DNA from: Betaproteobacteria bacterium
GTDB lineage: Bacteria; Pseudomonadota; Gammaproteobacteria; Burkholderiales; SG8-39
NCBI GenBank assembly: GCA_022340285.1
Contig: JAJDOG010000024.1
Span: 247,638 to 311,637, forward strand
Direction of reading: 5' to 3'
Length of the DNA stretch: 64,000 bases
Shown: in pieces, positions 9,443 to 18,524 of the stretch
How the letters are laid out: every line of letters begins with the position of its first letter
Numbering within the stretch: the stretch's first letter is position 1
Made by a program: the position numbers and the translations under genes
The notes under the pieces: model-generated
Seen by the model: only the letters and a program-made list of their open reading frames with translations
Told to the model about the DNA's origin: nothing
Databases searched by the model: none

Positions 9443-10162
9443 TCAGCGTCGTGCCAGGCGTTGCTTGGCCTGCTCCGCCGCCGAGCTGTTCGGGTACTTG
9501 CTGACCAGGGCGCGCAACGTGTTCCGCGCACCATTCACGTCACCGAGCTCGGCCTGGCTGCTTGCGATGTTCAGCATTGCATCCGGTGCCTTGGCATGGT
9601 CGGGCCAGGTGGCCACGACCTTCTGCTGCTCTGCAATCGCGGTCTTGTAGTCGCGCAGCGCATAGTGCGCGTTACCGATCCAGTATTGCGCGGAGGGTGC
9701 GAGCGCGCTGTTCGGGTAGGTCTTCAGGAACTCCTTGAGGCCCTGGATGGCCGAGCCGAAATTGTTCGCCTTGAACTGCGCGAGCGCCGCCTCGTACGTC
9801 TGGGTCTCGATCGCCAGCTGCTGCGCATCCTTCTCCTTGTCTGCGCCGGCGAGCTCGATCTTCCGCAGCCGCGTGTCCAGATCGACGTACAGGTCCTTCT
9901 GTCGCTTGTCGAGACTCTCGACGCGGTTGGTGAGCACTTCGATCTGGCCGCGCAGAGCTGCCATATCGCGCCTCAACCCCTCGATCTGGTTCACGATCTC
10001 GAAGAGCGCCTTGCGGTCGCGCTCGCCCGCCTCGGACTCCATTCGCGCGACGCGGGCCTCAAGCTTCTTGATCTGCGCGCGCGCGTCCTCGTCCTCGAAG
10101 AGCGCGTGCGCGGGCAGCGCAGTGCCGAGCGCGATGGCGAAAACCAGAGCCCGGGCGCGCAT
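9443..10162 (-). CDS. cpoB: cell division coordinator CpoB (YbgF)
   Basis: 239 residues with a signal peptide (MRARALVFAIALGTALPAHA), a periplasmic trimerising coiled coil (about 30-100) and a C-terminal TPR region from about 120 (YEAALAQFKANNFGSAIQGL, YWIGNAHYALRDYKTAI and following). CpoB binds TolA and coordinates PBP1B with outer-membrane constriction. The start codon overlaps the pal stop by one base, and it is the last gene of the tol-pal cluster. Confidence 0.93.
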   Translation of the reverse strand: MRARALVFAIALGTALPAHALFEDEDARAQIKKLEARVARMESEAGERDRKALFEIVNQIEGLRRDMAALRGQIEVLTNRVESLDKRQKDLYVDLDTRLRKIELAGADKEKDAQQLAIETQTYEAALAQFKANNFGSAIQGLKEFLKTYPNSALAPSAQYWIGNAHYALRDYKTAIAEQQKVVATWPDHAKAPDAMLNIASSQAELGDVNGARNTLRALVSKYPNSSAAEQAKQRLARR

Positions 10163-10695
10163 CAGAATTCACCCGAGTAGAGAAGATCGGCCCGCCGATT
10201 CTGCGCCCAGCATTCCTCGGTCTGCTCGGTGCAGCGCGGCTTCTCCTCGCCGAGGCTCACCGACTCGATCTGCACCTCGGCGGCGCCCATCAGCACCAGG
10301 GTGCGCTTCACCGCGTCAGCGCGACGCTGCCCGAGCCCGATGTTGTACTCGCGGCTGCCGCGATCGTCGGCGTTGCCCTGGATCAGCATCTTCTTGCCCT
10401 GGTTCTGCGCGAGGTAGCGGGCGTGCGCCTCGAGCACCGGCCGATATTCCTCCTTGATGTCATCCCGATCGAAGTCGAAGTAGACGCTCCGCTTGGCGAG
10501 GGGGCTCGACGGATCCTTGAGCGGATCGCCGGGAATGGTGGTCGTCGTGATCGGCTGCGTCGAGGTGCCGCTTCCCGCGCCGGACCCGGCGCCGGGCGTG
10601 CGATCCTCGACTGCCGCACCGGAATCGCTTTCAGGCGTGCTCGAGCAGGCTGCAAGCATCGTGGCCGCCGCAACGACGAGAAGCAATCGTTTCAT
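10162..10695 (-). CDS. pal: peptidoglycan-associated lipoprotein Pal
   Basis: 177 residues. A lipoprotein signal ends in the lipobox LAAC near residue 17, so the protein is lipid-anchored in the outer membrane. The OmpA-like domain (about 65-177) contains YFDFDRDDI, GNADDRGSREYNIGLGQRRA (the peptidoglycan-binding region) and a closing ENRRAD-type stretch NRRADLLY. Pal tethers the outer membrane to the cell wall and binds TolB. It lies 28 nt after tolB, within the tol operon. Confidence 0.96.
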   Translation of the reverse strand: MKRLLLVVAAATMLAACSSTPESDSGAAVEDRTPGAGSGAGSGTSTQPITTTTIPGDPLKDPSSPLAKRSVYFDFDRDDIKEEYRPVLEAHARYLAQNQGKKMLIQGNADDRGSREYNIGLGQRRADAVKRTLVLMGAAEVQIESVSLGEEKPRCTEQTEECWAQNRRADLLYSGEF

Positions 10696-10723
10696 CAGAC
10701 TTCCTCCTTGATTCGATGGATGG

Positions 10724-12049
10724 TTAGTTCAGGAACGGTCCCCACGCTGGCTCGCGGACATCACCAGCCTGTACCGACAAGCGCTGCTTCACTCGACCGT
10801 CGCTCGACACCGCGGCGAGAACGCCGCGCCCTCCCGTATTCGTTGCGTACAGAATCATGCGCCCGTTAGGCGCGAAACTCGGCGACTCGTCGCGGCTCGT
10901 ATCAGTGAGCACCTGTATCTGCTTCGTGGCGAGATCCATGATCGCGACCTGGAATCGACCGTCGTCCCGGCGCACGAACACCAGAGACTTTCCGTCTGGA
11001 CTGATGCGCGGCGTGACGTTGTAGCTGCCCTGAAACGTGACCCGCTGCGGCCCGCCTCCCGCCACCGGGATGCTGTAGATCTGCGGGCTGCCGCCGCGAT
11101 CCGAGGTGAAGTAGATCGTCTCGCCGTCGCGCGAGAAATAGGGCTCGGTATCGATTGCGTGCGAGGAATTCAGCCGGCGCACGTTCGAGCCATCGGCGTT
11201 CATCAGGAAGAGCTGTGATCCGCCTTCCCGTGAGAGCACGACCGCGAGCGTCCGGCCGTCGGGAGACCATGCCGGCGCCGAGTTCGACCCGCGGAAATTC
11301 GCGACGGCCCGGCGCTGGCCGGTCGCAAGCGAATGAACGTACACCACCGGCTTCTTGTTCTCGAATGAAACGTACGCGAGGCGATTCCCGTCGGGGGACC
11401 AGGCCGGCGACAGGATCGGCTCGTTCGAGGCGAGCGCAGTCTGTGCATTGGCGCCGTCCGCATCGGCAACCTGCAACTGGTATCGGGGGCCGGTCTTCAC
11501 CACGTAGGCAATGCGCGTGGCGAATATTCCACGCTCGCCCGTCAGCCGCTCGTAGATGAAATCGGCGATGCGGTGAGCGGTGGCGCGCGCTTGCTGAGCG
11601 TTCAACGTGAACGCCAGCGCGCCGAGTTGCGCCTGCTTGGGCACGTCGTAGAGCCGGAAGCGCGCTTCGTACCGTCCGCCGCCGATCGGATACACGCCGC
11701 CGACCACGATTGCGTCGGCGCTTTTCTCACGCCACGGCAGGAAATTGATGTTGGAGGCATCGGTCAGGTTCTGGGGACCGGTGTAGAGCGTGCGAAACCG
11801 CCCGCTACGCGCAAGGTCGGCCTCGACCACATCGGAGATCGCCGGCGTCAACGCCCCTTCGCCCGCGAACGGCACGACCGCGATCGGAATCTGGTTCCCG
11901 CCGGCGCCGGTGATCTCGATGGTGAGCTGCGCGAAAGCCGGACTCGCCAGCAGCGTTGCGAGAAAGAGGAATGCGGCAAAGGCGACGCGCAGCAGTCGAT
12001 TCACCGGCTCGACGATATCAAGATGGCTTGGAGCGGCAGCAGATGGCAT
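10724..12049 (-). CDS. tolB: Tol-Pal system protein TolB
   Basis: About 441 residues from the ATG at 12049. A GTG at 12004 gives the cleaner signal peptide [19 protein letters not shown] and may be the true start; neither has a clear Shine-Dalgarno. The mature protein has an N-terminal domain that contacts TolA and Pal, then a six-bladed beta-propeller with repeated [19 protein letters not shown] blades (five visible WSPDG/SRDG/SPDG/APNG turns). It is periplasmic. The frame stays open for another 900 bases upstream, but that region is antisense-like sequence over tolA in another frame and is not part of this protein. Confidence 0.95.
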   Translation of the reverse strand: MPSAAAPSHLDIVEPVNRLLRVAFAAFLFLATLLASPAFAQLTIEITGAGGNQIPIAVVPFAGEGALTPAISDVVEADLARSGRFRTLYTGPQNLTDASNINFLPWREKSADAIVVGGVYPIGGGRYEARFRLYDVPKQAQLGALAFTLNAQQARATAHRIADFIYERLTGERGIFATRIAYVVKTGPRYQLQVADADGANAQTALASNEPILSPAWSPDGNRLAYVSFENKKPVVYVHSLATGQRRAVANFRGSNSAPAWSPDGRTLAVVLSREGGSQLFLMNADGSNVRRLNSSHAIDTEPYFSRDGETIYFTSDRGGSPQIYSIPVAGGGPQRVTFQGSYNVTPRISPDGKSLVFVRRDDGRFQVAIMDLATKQIQVLTDTSRDESPSFAPNGRMILYATNTGGRGVLAAVSSDGRVKQRLSVQAGDVREPAWGPFLN

Positions 12050-12186
12050 GACGAGGGCATAGCAATGGCGCGAAACGGCGTGGTAGGCGTGGTGCGCGCA
12101 CAGCGACGCGAAATTATACGTGAGATCCTGCCGCGCTCCGATTGTCGTGATACGCCGACAGCTCGCGGCACGCGTCATCGCGCATT

Positions 12187-13095
12187 TCATCGTTTGTCGC
12201 TCGGACGGAATTTCAGCAGCAGCGTCGCCTGAAATACCTCCCGCTGCTCCGGCAGCGGCAGGGGCGAGCTCTTCAGGATGGCTCGCTCCCACGCATCGTC
12301 GAGCGCCTTGTTCCCGCTCGAGCGCGTGAGCTTGACGCTGAGGATCTCGCCAGTCGGAAGCTGCTGCACGATGAACTCCGCTTCCGGATCTCCGGTGACC
12401 GCTGCAGGCAAGATGACGTTGCCGCGAATTTTTGCGCTGATCTTGTCTCGATAGCCCGCGATTGCGTTCGGGTCGCCGGGCACCGAAACCGGCACGCCTT
12501 CGCGCCCTCCCGTCTGCGCGGGGGCCTTGGCAAGCTCGCGCGCCATGCGCTCGCGCGTCTCGCGCTCGAGCTCGGCCGCGAGGCGCTTGTCCGCGGCGAT
12601 GCGGGCTGCGCGCTCCTTCTTTTCCCGCTCGGCCTTCGCGCGCGCTTCTTCCTCCTTCTGCTTCTTCTCCGCTTCCGCGCGCCGACGCGCTTCCTCTTCC
12701 TTCCGTTTCTTCTCCGCTTCCTCGCGCTTGCGCGCTTCTTCCTCCTTGCGGCGCTTCTGCTCGAGCGCTTCGAGCCGCTTGCGTTCCGCCTCGAGCCGCT
12801 GGCGCTCCTTCTCCTGCTCGAGCGCGATATCGACTTTTTCCGGGGCTTTCGTCTCGACCTTGGGCTCCGGAGGCGGCGCGGGCTTGGGCGGGGGCGCGGG
12901 CTTCGGCGCGGGCTTCGGCTCGGGCTTCGGCGTCGCAGCAGGCGGCGGCGTCCACAGTTCGGCCACCACCGGCGCCGGCGGTTTCGTCTTCCAGCTGATT
13001 GCGAAGAACAGCACCGCCACGAACAGGAGATGCATCGCGACGGAGAGCGCGAAGGACATCCCGCTGCGCGATTCGGTTCGGACCTGCCTCTGCAC
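12187..13095 (-). CDS. tolA: Tol-Pal system protein TolA
   Basis: About 302 residues. The GTG at 13095 is preferred because TAGGAG lies seven bases upstream; a TTG at 13134 without such a site is possible. Domain I is an inner-membrane anchor ([18 protein letters not shown]). Domain II is Pro/Lys-rich and then a long Glu/Lys/Arg/Ala helix encoded by near-repetitive DNA. Domain III is the C-terminal globular domain (about 205-302) that binds TolB and CpoB. With TolQR it couples proton-motive force to the outer membrane. A repeat element separates it from tolR. Confidence 0.93.
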   Translation of the reverse strand: MQRQVRTESRSGMSFALSVAMHLLFVAVLFFAISWKTKPPAPVVAELWTPPPAATPKPEPKPAPKPAPPPKPAPPPEPKVETKAPEKVDIALEQEKERQRLEAERKRLEALEQKRRKEEEARKREEAEKKRKEEEARRRAEAEKKQKEEEARAKAEREKKERAARIAADKRLAAELERETRERMARELAKAPAQTGGREGVPVSVPGDPNAIAGYRDKISAKIRGNVILPAAVTGDPEAEFIVQQLPTGEILSVKLTRSSGNKALDDAWERAILKSSPLPLPEQREVFQATLLLKFRPSDKR

Positions 13096-13130
13096 CGCGC
13101 GACTCCTACCCACGTCCCGAGAAACTCTGC

Positions 13131-13227
13131 GCAAGTGCGCGAGAGGATATACAAGGGGGCCGTCCCCCTTGTTCGTACGATCGGGGTTTGTCCGTCATTC
13201 TGAATTCGTCACTCGAAGCCGCCACGG
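13131..13227. repeat. intergenic hairpin repeat, copy 1
   Basis: Non-coding sequence between tolR and tolA that is also found at 32779-32876. The two copies share a 17-nt identical core (CCCCCTTGTTCGTACGA) and agree at roughly four fifths of positions by eye over about 90 bases. The left part is a perfect hairpin, CAAGGGGG / CCCCCTTG with a four-base loop. Both copies lie between co-oriented genes, and both have the same orientation relative to those genes. Confidence 0.75.
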
Positions 13228-13248
13228 CCGGCATCCTTCAGCAGCCTG

Positions 13249-13668
13249 TTACTGCTCGGCGGGCTTGACCATCAGGCCGACACGCTTGACGTTGAGTTTC
13301 TGCAGCTCGTCCATCACCTTGAGCACCGCCTCGTACCTCACTTCCTTGTCGGCCGCGATCACGACGGGCTGGTCGGGCTTGGCAGCCTGCCGCACCTTAA
13401 GGATCTCGATGAGCTCGGGCATCGTGACATCGCGCTCTTCCTTCGCGCCCGGCTCGCGCTCGCGCAGCACCATCGAAGTGTCCCGCTTGACGACCACCTC
13501 GAGCGGCGGCGGAGTCTGCTGCGGCTGCGAGGACTTGCCCACTGACGGCAGCTCGATCAGGCCGGGGTTCACGAGCGGCGCAGTGACCATGAAGATCACG
13601 AGCAGGACCAGCATCACGTCCACGTAAGGGACGATGTTGATCTGGTTCATCAGCTTGCGTTGCCTCAT
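13249..13668 (-). CDS. tolR: Tol-Pal system protein TolR (ExbD/TolR family)
   Basis: 139 residues. One N-terminal membrane segment (about 9-30) contains the ion-channel aspartate in VPYVDVMLVLLVIFMV, followed by a periplasmic domain. TolR with TolQ forms the proton channel that energises TolA. The start overlaps the tolQ stop by four bases (ATGA). Length and topology match the family. Confidence 0.95.
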   Translation of the reverse strand: MRQRKLMNQINIVPYVDVMLVLLVIFMVTAPLVNPGLIELPSVGKSSQPQQTPPPLEVVVKRDTSMVLREREPGAKEERDVTMPELIEILKVRQAAKPDQPVVIAADKEVRYEAVLKVMDELQKLNVKRVGLMVKPAEQ

Positions 13669-14348
13669 CGCCCCGCCTGCCGTTGCAGGATGTTCGAGAA
13701 CTCCTCCATGAAGCTTTCGAAGCGGTTGGACAGCCGGTCGATGTCGTGCGAATAACGGTTGTAGGCGACCACCGCCGGGATCGCGGCGAAGAGCCCGATC
13801 GCCGTGGCGACCAGCGCCTCGGCGATGCCCGGCGCCACAGCGGCGAGCGTCGCCTGCGCCACATTAGCGAGACCGCGGAACGCCTGCATGATTCCCCAGA
13901 CCGTGCCGAGCAGCCCGACATAGGGGCTCACCGAGCCGACTGAAGCGAGGAACGCGAGGTGCGACTCGAGGAAATCCATCTCGCGCTGGTAGGTCGCACG
14001 CATCGCCCGTCGCGCCCCGTCCACGAGCTCGCCCGTATCGGGTACGCGGGTCTGGCCCCTGAGCTTCACGTAATCGCGGAATCCCGCCTCGAAGATGCGC
14101 TCGAGACTGCCGGTGCGGTGCCGCGAATTGACGGCGCTCTGGTAGAGCGCGTTGAGGTCGGGCCGGCTCCAGAACGCGCGCTCGAAGTCTTCCGTCTCGC
14201 GCCGCGCCTGCCGGATGGCGAAGAGCTTGCGGAAAATGTAGTACCAGGACATCACCGACACGGCGAGCAGCAGGACCATGATGGCCTGCACGACGAAGCT
14301 CGCGTTGACGATCAGCGACAGGATCGAAAGGTCGTGGGTGACGTTCAT
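13665..14348 (-). CDS. tolQ: Tol-Pal system protein TolQ
   Basis: 227 residues with three membrane segments: one near the N-terminus (VVQAIMVLLLAVSVMSWYYI) and two after a large cytoplasmic loop (SVSPYVGLLGTVWGIMQAF and IAEALVATAIGLFAAIPAVV). This is the MotA/TolQ/ExbB layout. It forms the pentameric stator around TolR. Its start overlaps the ybgC stop by four bases, indicating translational coupling. Confidence 0.96.
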   Translation of the reverse strand: MNVTHDLSILSLIVNASFVVQAIMVLLLAVSVMSWYYIFRKLFAIRQARRETEDFERAFWSRPDLNALYQSAVNSRHRTGSLERIFEAGFRDYVKLRGQTRVPDTGELVDGARRAMRATYQREMDFLESHLAFLASVGSVSPYVGLLGTVWGIMQAFRGLANVAQATLAAVAPGIAEALVATAIGLFAAIPAVVAYNRYSHDIDRLSNRFESFMEEFSNILQRQAGR

Positions 14349-14770
14349 GCGAGCGCTTCCAGGCTTTCCCTCAATTCGTCGGGCAGCGGCACGGGTCTGA
14401 GCGTGCGTGGATCCACGCAGGCCGCTTCGACCGCTGCCGAGACGAGGACTTCGCCGCCCCGCAACACGCGCTGGCCGAAGATCACGCGCGCGCGACCGAC
14501 TCGCCCGATATCGGCCGTTACCGAGAGCTGGTCGTTCAAGCGGGCGGGCTTATGGTAGTCCACCCTGATCCGGTAAACGATGAACATGGCGTGGCGCGTC
14601 TCGGCCATCACGGCAAGATCGAAGCCGAGCGCATGCAACAGCTCGATCCGCGCAGCCTCGAAGAAGTCGAGATAGGTGCCGTGGTAGACCACGCCACCCG
14701 CGTCGGTGTGATGGTAATAGACCCTGACGGGCCATGGCTGGGCGCGCGTACGTTGATCCTGGTGCTCCAA
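14345..14770 (-). CDS. ybgC: tol-pal-associated acyl-CoA thioesterase YbgC
   Basis: 141 residues of hot-dog fold thioesterase. The catalytic motif YHTDAGGVVYHGTYLDFFE carries the Asp of the YbgC/4-hydroxybenzoyl-CoA thioesterase group. YbgC enzymes hydrolyse short or medium acyl-CoA and travel with tol-pal genes in most proteobacteria; their link to envelope function is still unclear. It is 12 nt downstream of the RnfD-like gene and overlaps tolQ by four bases. Confidence 0.94.
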   Translation of the reverse strand: MEHQDQRTRAQPWPVRVYYHHTDAGGVVYHGTYLDFFEAARIELLHALGFDLAVMAETRHAMFIVYRIRVDYHKPARLNDQLSVTADIGRVGRARVIFGQRVLRGGEVLVSAAVEAACVDPRTLRPVPLPDELRESLEALA

Positions 14771-14782
14771 GCCTCTAAGCCT

Positions 14783-15670
14783 TTAACCTAAGGTCGTTGT
14801 CGTTCTTGGCGCTGGCGACCCGGGGGTCGGCAAGGCGCGATTGTCGCGCCAATTGAACCGTTCTGCACGAAAAACCCGGTCCAGAAGGGGCACCAGGGGC
14901 GTCGCGATGAAGAGCGCCCAGACGAGCCCGTTCGGCAGGAACAGGAGGAACTGCCATGCAAACGCCCCCGCCGCAACGACTGCCGCATGGGCAACACGCG
15001 CGCCGCGATGATTCGGCGTGGTCATCGGGTCCGAGATCATGAAGAACGCAAAGAGCAGCAACGCGCCGCTCTCCAGCTGGTGCACAAACACCGCCCACTC
15101 GTAGCCGAGCCAGGCGACGCGGGCCGCCACGAGGCCCAGATAACAGGCGAGGAACGCCCAGCTCGTATCGAGCCGCTGCGCGCGGCTGGATACCACTGCA
15201 CCCAGCGCCAGGAACCAGGCCGCGTAGGCGACGTCGCTGCCCCACTGTCCTGGGGAGATCCAGGCGCCCGGAATCAGCGCGACGCCGGCGATCACGCCGA
15301 GGTTCCCCGGGTTGAAGAGATGCTTGCCCCCCGCCCGGATCGAGAACTTGCTTGCGATCGCGAGCGCTGCCGCCAGCGGATGGACCCAGAGGCTGTCGGC
15401 GCGCAACAGGATGGACAGGCCGAGACAGGTGATCAGCGCGCTCAGAACTCCGACACGCTGCAGGCCCAGGGCTCGCACGCACGCGAGCTGCGTCGCGAGT
15501 CCCGCGGCGAAAGTGAGCGCCATCTGCTCCGGGCGCAGTGTGAAATCGCGGACCAGCGCGCCCGCGCCGAGCAGGACGCCCAGGAAGAGAATCTGGACCA
15601 TGCGAGCATCGCGAGGCAAGCGGGCCGCGAGCGAGCGGCCCTTGCTTAGCATGTCGTGGCGTCCCGACAT
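14783..15670 (-). CDS. RnfD/NqrB-like membrane protein, standalone
   Basis: About 295 residues. The start at 15670 is chosen because it overlaps the stop of the preceding gene as TGATG. The protein has eight or nine membrane segments. MISDPMTTPN near residue 225 corresponds to the region of RnfD/NqrB where FMN is covalently attached to Thr, and KHLFNPGNLGV is another family stretch. No rnfA, B, C, G or E gene is present, so this is not an Rnf or Nqr complex. Such solitary RnfD-like proteins are of unknown function. It is apparently co-transcribed with the DUF2330 gene and with ybgC-tol. Confidence 0.78.
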   Translation of the reverse strand: MSGRHDMLSKGRSLAARLPRDARMVQILFLGVLLGAGALVRDFTLRPEQMALTFAAGLATQLACVRALGLQRVGVLSALITCLGLSILLRADSLWVHPLAAALAIASKFSIRAGGKHLFNPGNLGVIAGVALIPGAWISPGQWGSDVAYAAWFLALGAVVSSRAQRLDTSWAFLACYLGLVAARVAWLGYEWAVFVHQLESGALLLFAFFMISDPMTTPNHRGARVAHAAVVAAGAFAWQFLLFLPNGLVWALFIATPLVPLLDRVFRAERFNWRDNRALPTPGSPAPRTTTTLG

Positions 15671-17013
15671 CACGGCGCCATCCCTACCCACCATTCCTCC
15701 CACCACGGTCTTTGCCGCTGGGTAATGCCCATGCGATCACGGATCTCGTCGACATCCCAGTTGGTGAGCGTCGCGAGGACTTTCGCCTCCCGCTCCTGGC
15801 GCGCGGCGACCCCGTCGAGATACGGTCCGGCAGCAGGGCACGCGTCGGGCTTGACCTTGGCCGGATGCCGCAGCACGTAGCGCGCCTGGTAATTCGCACG
15901 ATCCTTCGTTTCCTGGAACACGAGGTCTTCGGGAAACGTTTCCGCGGTATAGCGGACGTGCAGCCGGGTCAGCATCACCGGCTGGGCGCGCGCCGCACGC
16001 CGCCCACCCGCCGTCACCCAATCGACCCCGAGCCCACGCAGCTCCGCCGGAGTCAGGGGATTTGCGGCGCAGGGATCGCACCAGCTCATGTTCCAGACGT
16101 ACTCGGTGAAGAGCACGCGGTAGTCCTCCCGTTTCGCCTGCGTGTCGAACAGCGCCTTGTAGAAGGTCCGGAAATCGCCCTTCACGTAGGTCGGGATATC
16201 CATGTTCGCGGGCAGGCGGATCGTCCGGTAGTTCGTCGCCTCGACGCGGCCCGTGCGCGTCAGCACCCAAAGCACCAGGTCCTGGGGCCCGCGCGCGTTC
16301 AGCATCCCGAGCCGGATCGGCAGCATGAACTTCTCGGTGTGGAAGCTGAACTGCATCGGTCGCAGGTATGTCGAGCCCGTCTTGGCCTGCTCGGCGAGAT
16401 TCACCTTCGCGACGAAGAACTTGAGGTCTTGCCGGATGTAGGGCGCGAGCGCCTGCGCTGCGCCTTCGGGAATCCGATAGCCGTTCTCGCGCAACCAGAT
16501 CTCGAGACCACTCGACTCCTTCGCCGAGAGGATCACGACGTCGTACTCGCCGATCGTATACGTGGCCTCCACCGTCACGCCACGGTCCTCTTCGACCTTC
16601 AACTGCGCGGCGTCCATCGCAAGAGACTGCGGGAGCCTCCCCAGCATGCTCTTCCGCTCGCGCAGCGCGTGGCAGGGATTCGCGTCGTAGTACTCGGCGA
16701 GCCGCGGTGCGCTGTAGGCATCGATGCGCTGGAAGAGCACGTCGTCGACGACCTTGATGCTCTCTTCCGCCAGCACCTCCGGGACAGGCACGACCATCGC
16801 GAACTCCTTCAGGTCGCCCTCGTACTGGTTACGCATGGTGATCGTCGTCCGGTCGCCGTCGCGCACCATCACCACCTGCGAGGCATCGTTGAAGAGGTTC
16901 GCGTCGGCCTTGCCGACATAGAACCCGCAGAAGGCGTGTGCACCGGGCGCCGAAAGCGTAAACGCAGCCGCTGCAAGAATCCGGGCAAACCCCGGGCGAA
17001 TCAGGGCGTTCAT
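15670..17013 (-). CDS. DUF2330 domain secreted protein
   Basis: About 447 residues. The ATG at 17013 has GGAGG five bases upstream and opens a signal peptide ending near GAHA. The mature start FCGFYVGKADANLFNDASQV and the VVPVPEVL stretch are typical of DUF2330, a family of exported proteins of unknown role. Several Cys residues (CGFY, NPCHAL, WCDPCAANP) could form disulfides. Its stop overlaps the RnfD-like start, so the two products probably act together at or outside the inner membrane. Confidence 0.85.
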   Translation of the reverse strand: MNALIRPGFARILAAAAFTLSAPGAHAFCGFYVGKADANLFNDASQVVMVRDGDRTTITMRNQYEGDLKEFAMVVPVPEVLAEESIKVVDDVLFQRIDAYSAPRLAEYYDANPCHALRERKSMLGRLPQSLAMDAAQLKVEEDRGVTVEATYTIGEYDVVILSAKESSGLEIWLRENGYRIPEGAAQALAPYIRQDLKFFVAKVNLAEQAKTGSTYLRPMQFSFHTEKFMLPIRLGMLNARGPQDLVLWVLTRTGRVEATNYRTIRLPANMDIPTYVKGDFRTFYKALFDTQAKREDYRVLFTEYVWNMSWCDPCAANPLTPAELRGLGVDWVTAGGRRAARAQPVMLTRLHVRYTAETFPEDLVFQETKDRANYQARYVLRHPAKVKPDACPAAGPYLDGVAARQEREAKVLATLTNWDVDEIRDRMGITQRQRPWWEEWWVGMAP

Positions 17014-17097
17014 GGGACCTCCGTGAGTGTTGACGCCTGGGTGTAAACGGCGTCGGAGGCCAGGTGGGGTTAAAACGTGACTCAACGTGGCGACAGC

Positions 17098-17241
17098 GGG
17101 TCAGCGACCATGCCCGTCCGGCGCCTACGGCCGCAAACGCCCTCCTATGGGTCCCGGTTCGCAGCGGGCAGTCAACACACGACTACCCGCTCGAGGACGC
17201 GCCTTGCGGCACCATGAGCCCGCACCGGGCCGGCTCACCCC
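17098..17241. repeat. bipartite intergenic repeat, copy 1
   Basis: Between the DUF2330 gene and ruvB. The left part (17098-17134) matches 45382-45418 with two mismatches in 37 bases. The right part (17216-17241) matches 45433-45458 less closely, around the shared GGGCCGGCTC. Here the two parts are separated by 81 bases, against 14 in the other copy. The remaining intergenic sequence up to 17272 holds no recognised gene. Confidence 0.65.
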
Positions 17242-17272
17242 GCGCTGTACCGCTTCCGCAATCTTGAACGTC

Positions 17273-18319
17273 TTACTCCCCGTCCTGCCAAAGGTCGGGA
17301 GTCTGATCGCGCGGAGGAATCGTCAGGCCGAAATGGCGGTAGGTCGTGGCGGTGGCCACGCGCCCGCGCGGGGTACGTTGGAGATAGCCTTGCTGGATGA
17401 GGAACGGCTCGAGCACGTCCTCGATCGTGTCGCGCTCTTCACCGATGGCGTGGGCGAGGTTTTCGACGCCGACCGGGCCGCCCGAGAACTTCTCGATCAC
17501 CGCGAGGAGCAGTTTTCGGTCCATCACGTCGAGGCCGAGCTGGTCTACTTCCAGCATGCGGAGCGCGGCATCGGCCACCTCACGGGTGATCTCGCCGCCG
17601 GCGCGAACCTGGGCATAGTCGCGCACGCGACGCAAGAGCCGATTCGCGACGCGCGGCGTGCCGCGCGAGCGTCGCGCGATCTCGAGCGAGCCTTCGTTCG
17701 AGACGACGACTTCGAGCACGCCGGCCGAGCGGGCCACGATGCGCTGCACCTCTGCGGGGGTGTAGAACTCGAGCCGCGCGACGATTCCGAACCGGTCGCG
17801 CAGCGGGTTGGTGAGCATTCCGGCGCGCGTCGTCGCACCGATCAGCGTGAACGGCGGAAGATCGAGCTTCACCGACCGCGCGGCCGGGCCCTCGCCGATC
17901 ATGATGTCGATCTGGTAGTCCTCGAGCGCAGGGTAGAGAATCTCCTCCACCACCGGCGAGAGGCGATGGATCTCGTCGATGAAGAGCACGTCGTTCGGCT
18001 CGAGATTGGTGAGGAGCGCCGCGAGATCGCCGGGGCGCTCCAGCACCGGTCCCGAGGTCTGGCGCAGGTTCACGCCCATCTCGCGCGCGACGATGTGCGC
18101 GAGTGTCGTCTTGCCGAGGCCCGGTGGGCCGAAAAGCAGCACGTGGTCGAGCGCTTCCTTGCGGTTGCGCGCCGCCTCGATGAAGATCTCGAACTGTCCG
18201 CGAATGCGCTCCTGTCCGACGTACTCGTCGAGGGAGCGGGGCCGGAGCGCGCGGTCGAAAGCTTCCTCCTGCGCGCTCGCGCTCTGGGGAGCAATCAGGC
18301 GATCGGTCTCGATGGTCAC
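17273..18319 (-). CDS. ruvB: Holliday junction branch migration helicase RuvB
   Basis: 348 residues. The AAA+ ATPase has Walker [13 protein letters not shown] (about 62-73) and Walker B DEIH, an arginine-finger and sensor region [15 protein letters not shown], and a C-terminal winged helix. RuvB hexamers drive branch migration on RuvA-bound junctions. Unlike the usual ruvCAB order, ruvB is separated from ruvA here by a doxX gene on the opposite strand. Confidence 0.97.
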   Translation of the reverse strand: MTIETDRLIAPQSASAQEEAFDRALRPRSLDEYVGQERIRGQFEIFIEAARNRKEALDHVLLFGPPGLGKTTLAHIVAREMGVNLRQTSGPVLERPGDLAALLTNLEPNDVLFIDEIHRLSPVVEEILYPALEDYQIDIMIGEGPAARSVKLDLPPFTLIGATTRAGMLTNPLRDRFGIVARLEFYTPAEVQRIVARSAGVLEVVVSNEGSLEIARRSRGTPRVANRLLRRVRDYAQVRAGGEITREVADAALRMLEVDQLGLDVMDRKLLLAVIEKFSGGPVGVENLAHAIGEERDTIEDVLEPFLIQQGYLQRTPRGRVATATTYRHFGLTIPPRDQTPDLWQDGE

Positions 18320-18524
18320 CCGGCCATTATGCCGCGACCCGGCCCCCTAAGGCAGTGGGACCGGCGGGACTATTACCACTCCCTCAGGTGTTACTGGCAA
18401 GGTGACTGCGGAACGGCGCAGCATCGAGGGGACTGCCGAAGGCGGATGAACATGCCCGACAGTTGTTGCAAGAGGTGCGGCGGCAGGTCCGCGCTGCAGA
18501 GGAGAAAGAGAAGAGGAGGCAAGT

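Noticed and set aside
12600..12790. Direct repeats in DNA that might be a minisatellite
   Set aside because: They encode the Lys/Glu/Ala helix of TolA domain II, which is repetitive in all TolA proteins.
12050..12955. An N-terminal extension of tolB running over tolA
   Set aside because: The frame stays open but encodes low-complexity Ala/Arg sequence in a different frame from tolA. The signal peptide sets the tolB start near 12049 or 12004.
14783..15706. An earlier start for the RnfD-like gene at 15706
   Set aside because: It would overlap the DUF2330 gene by 37 bases; the ATG at 15670 overlaps the stop as TGATG, the usual coupled arrangement.
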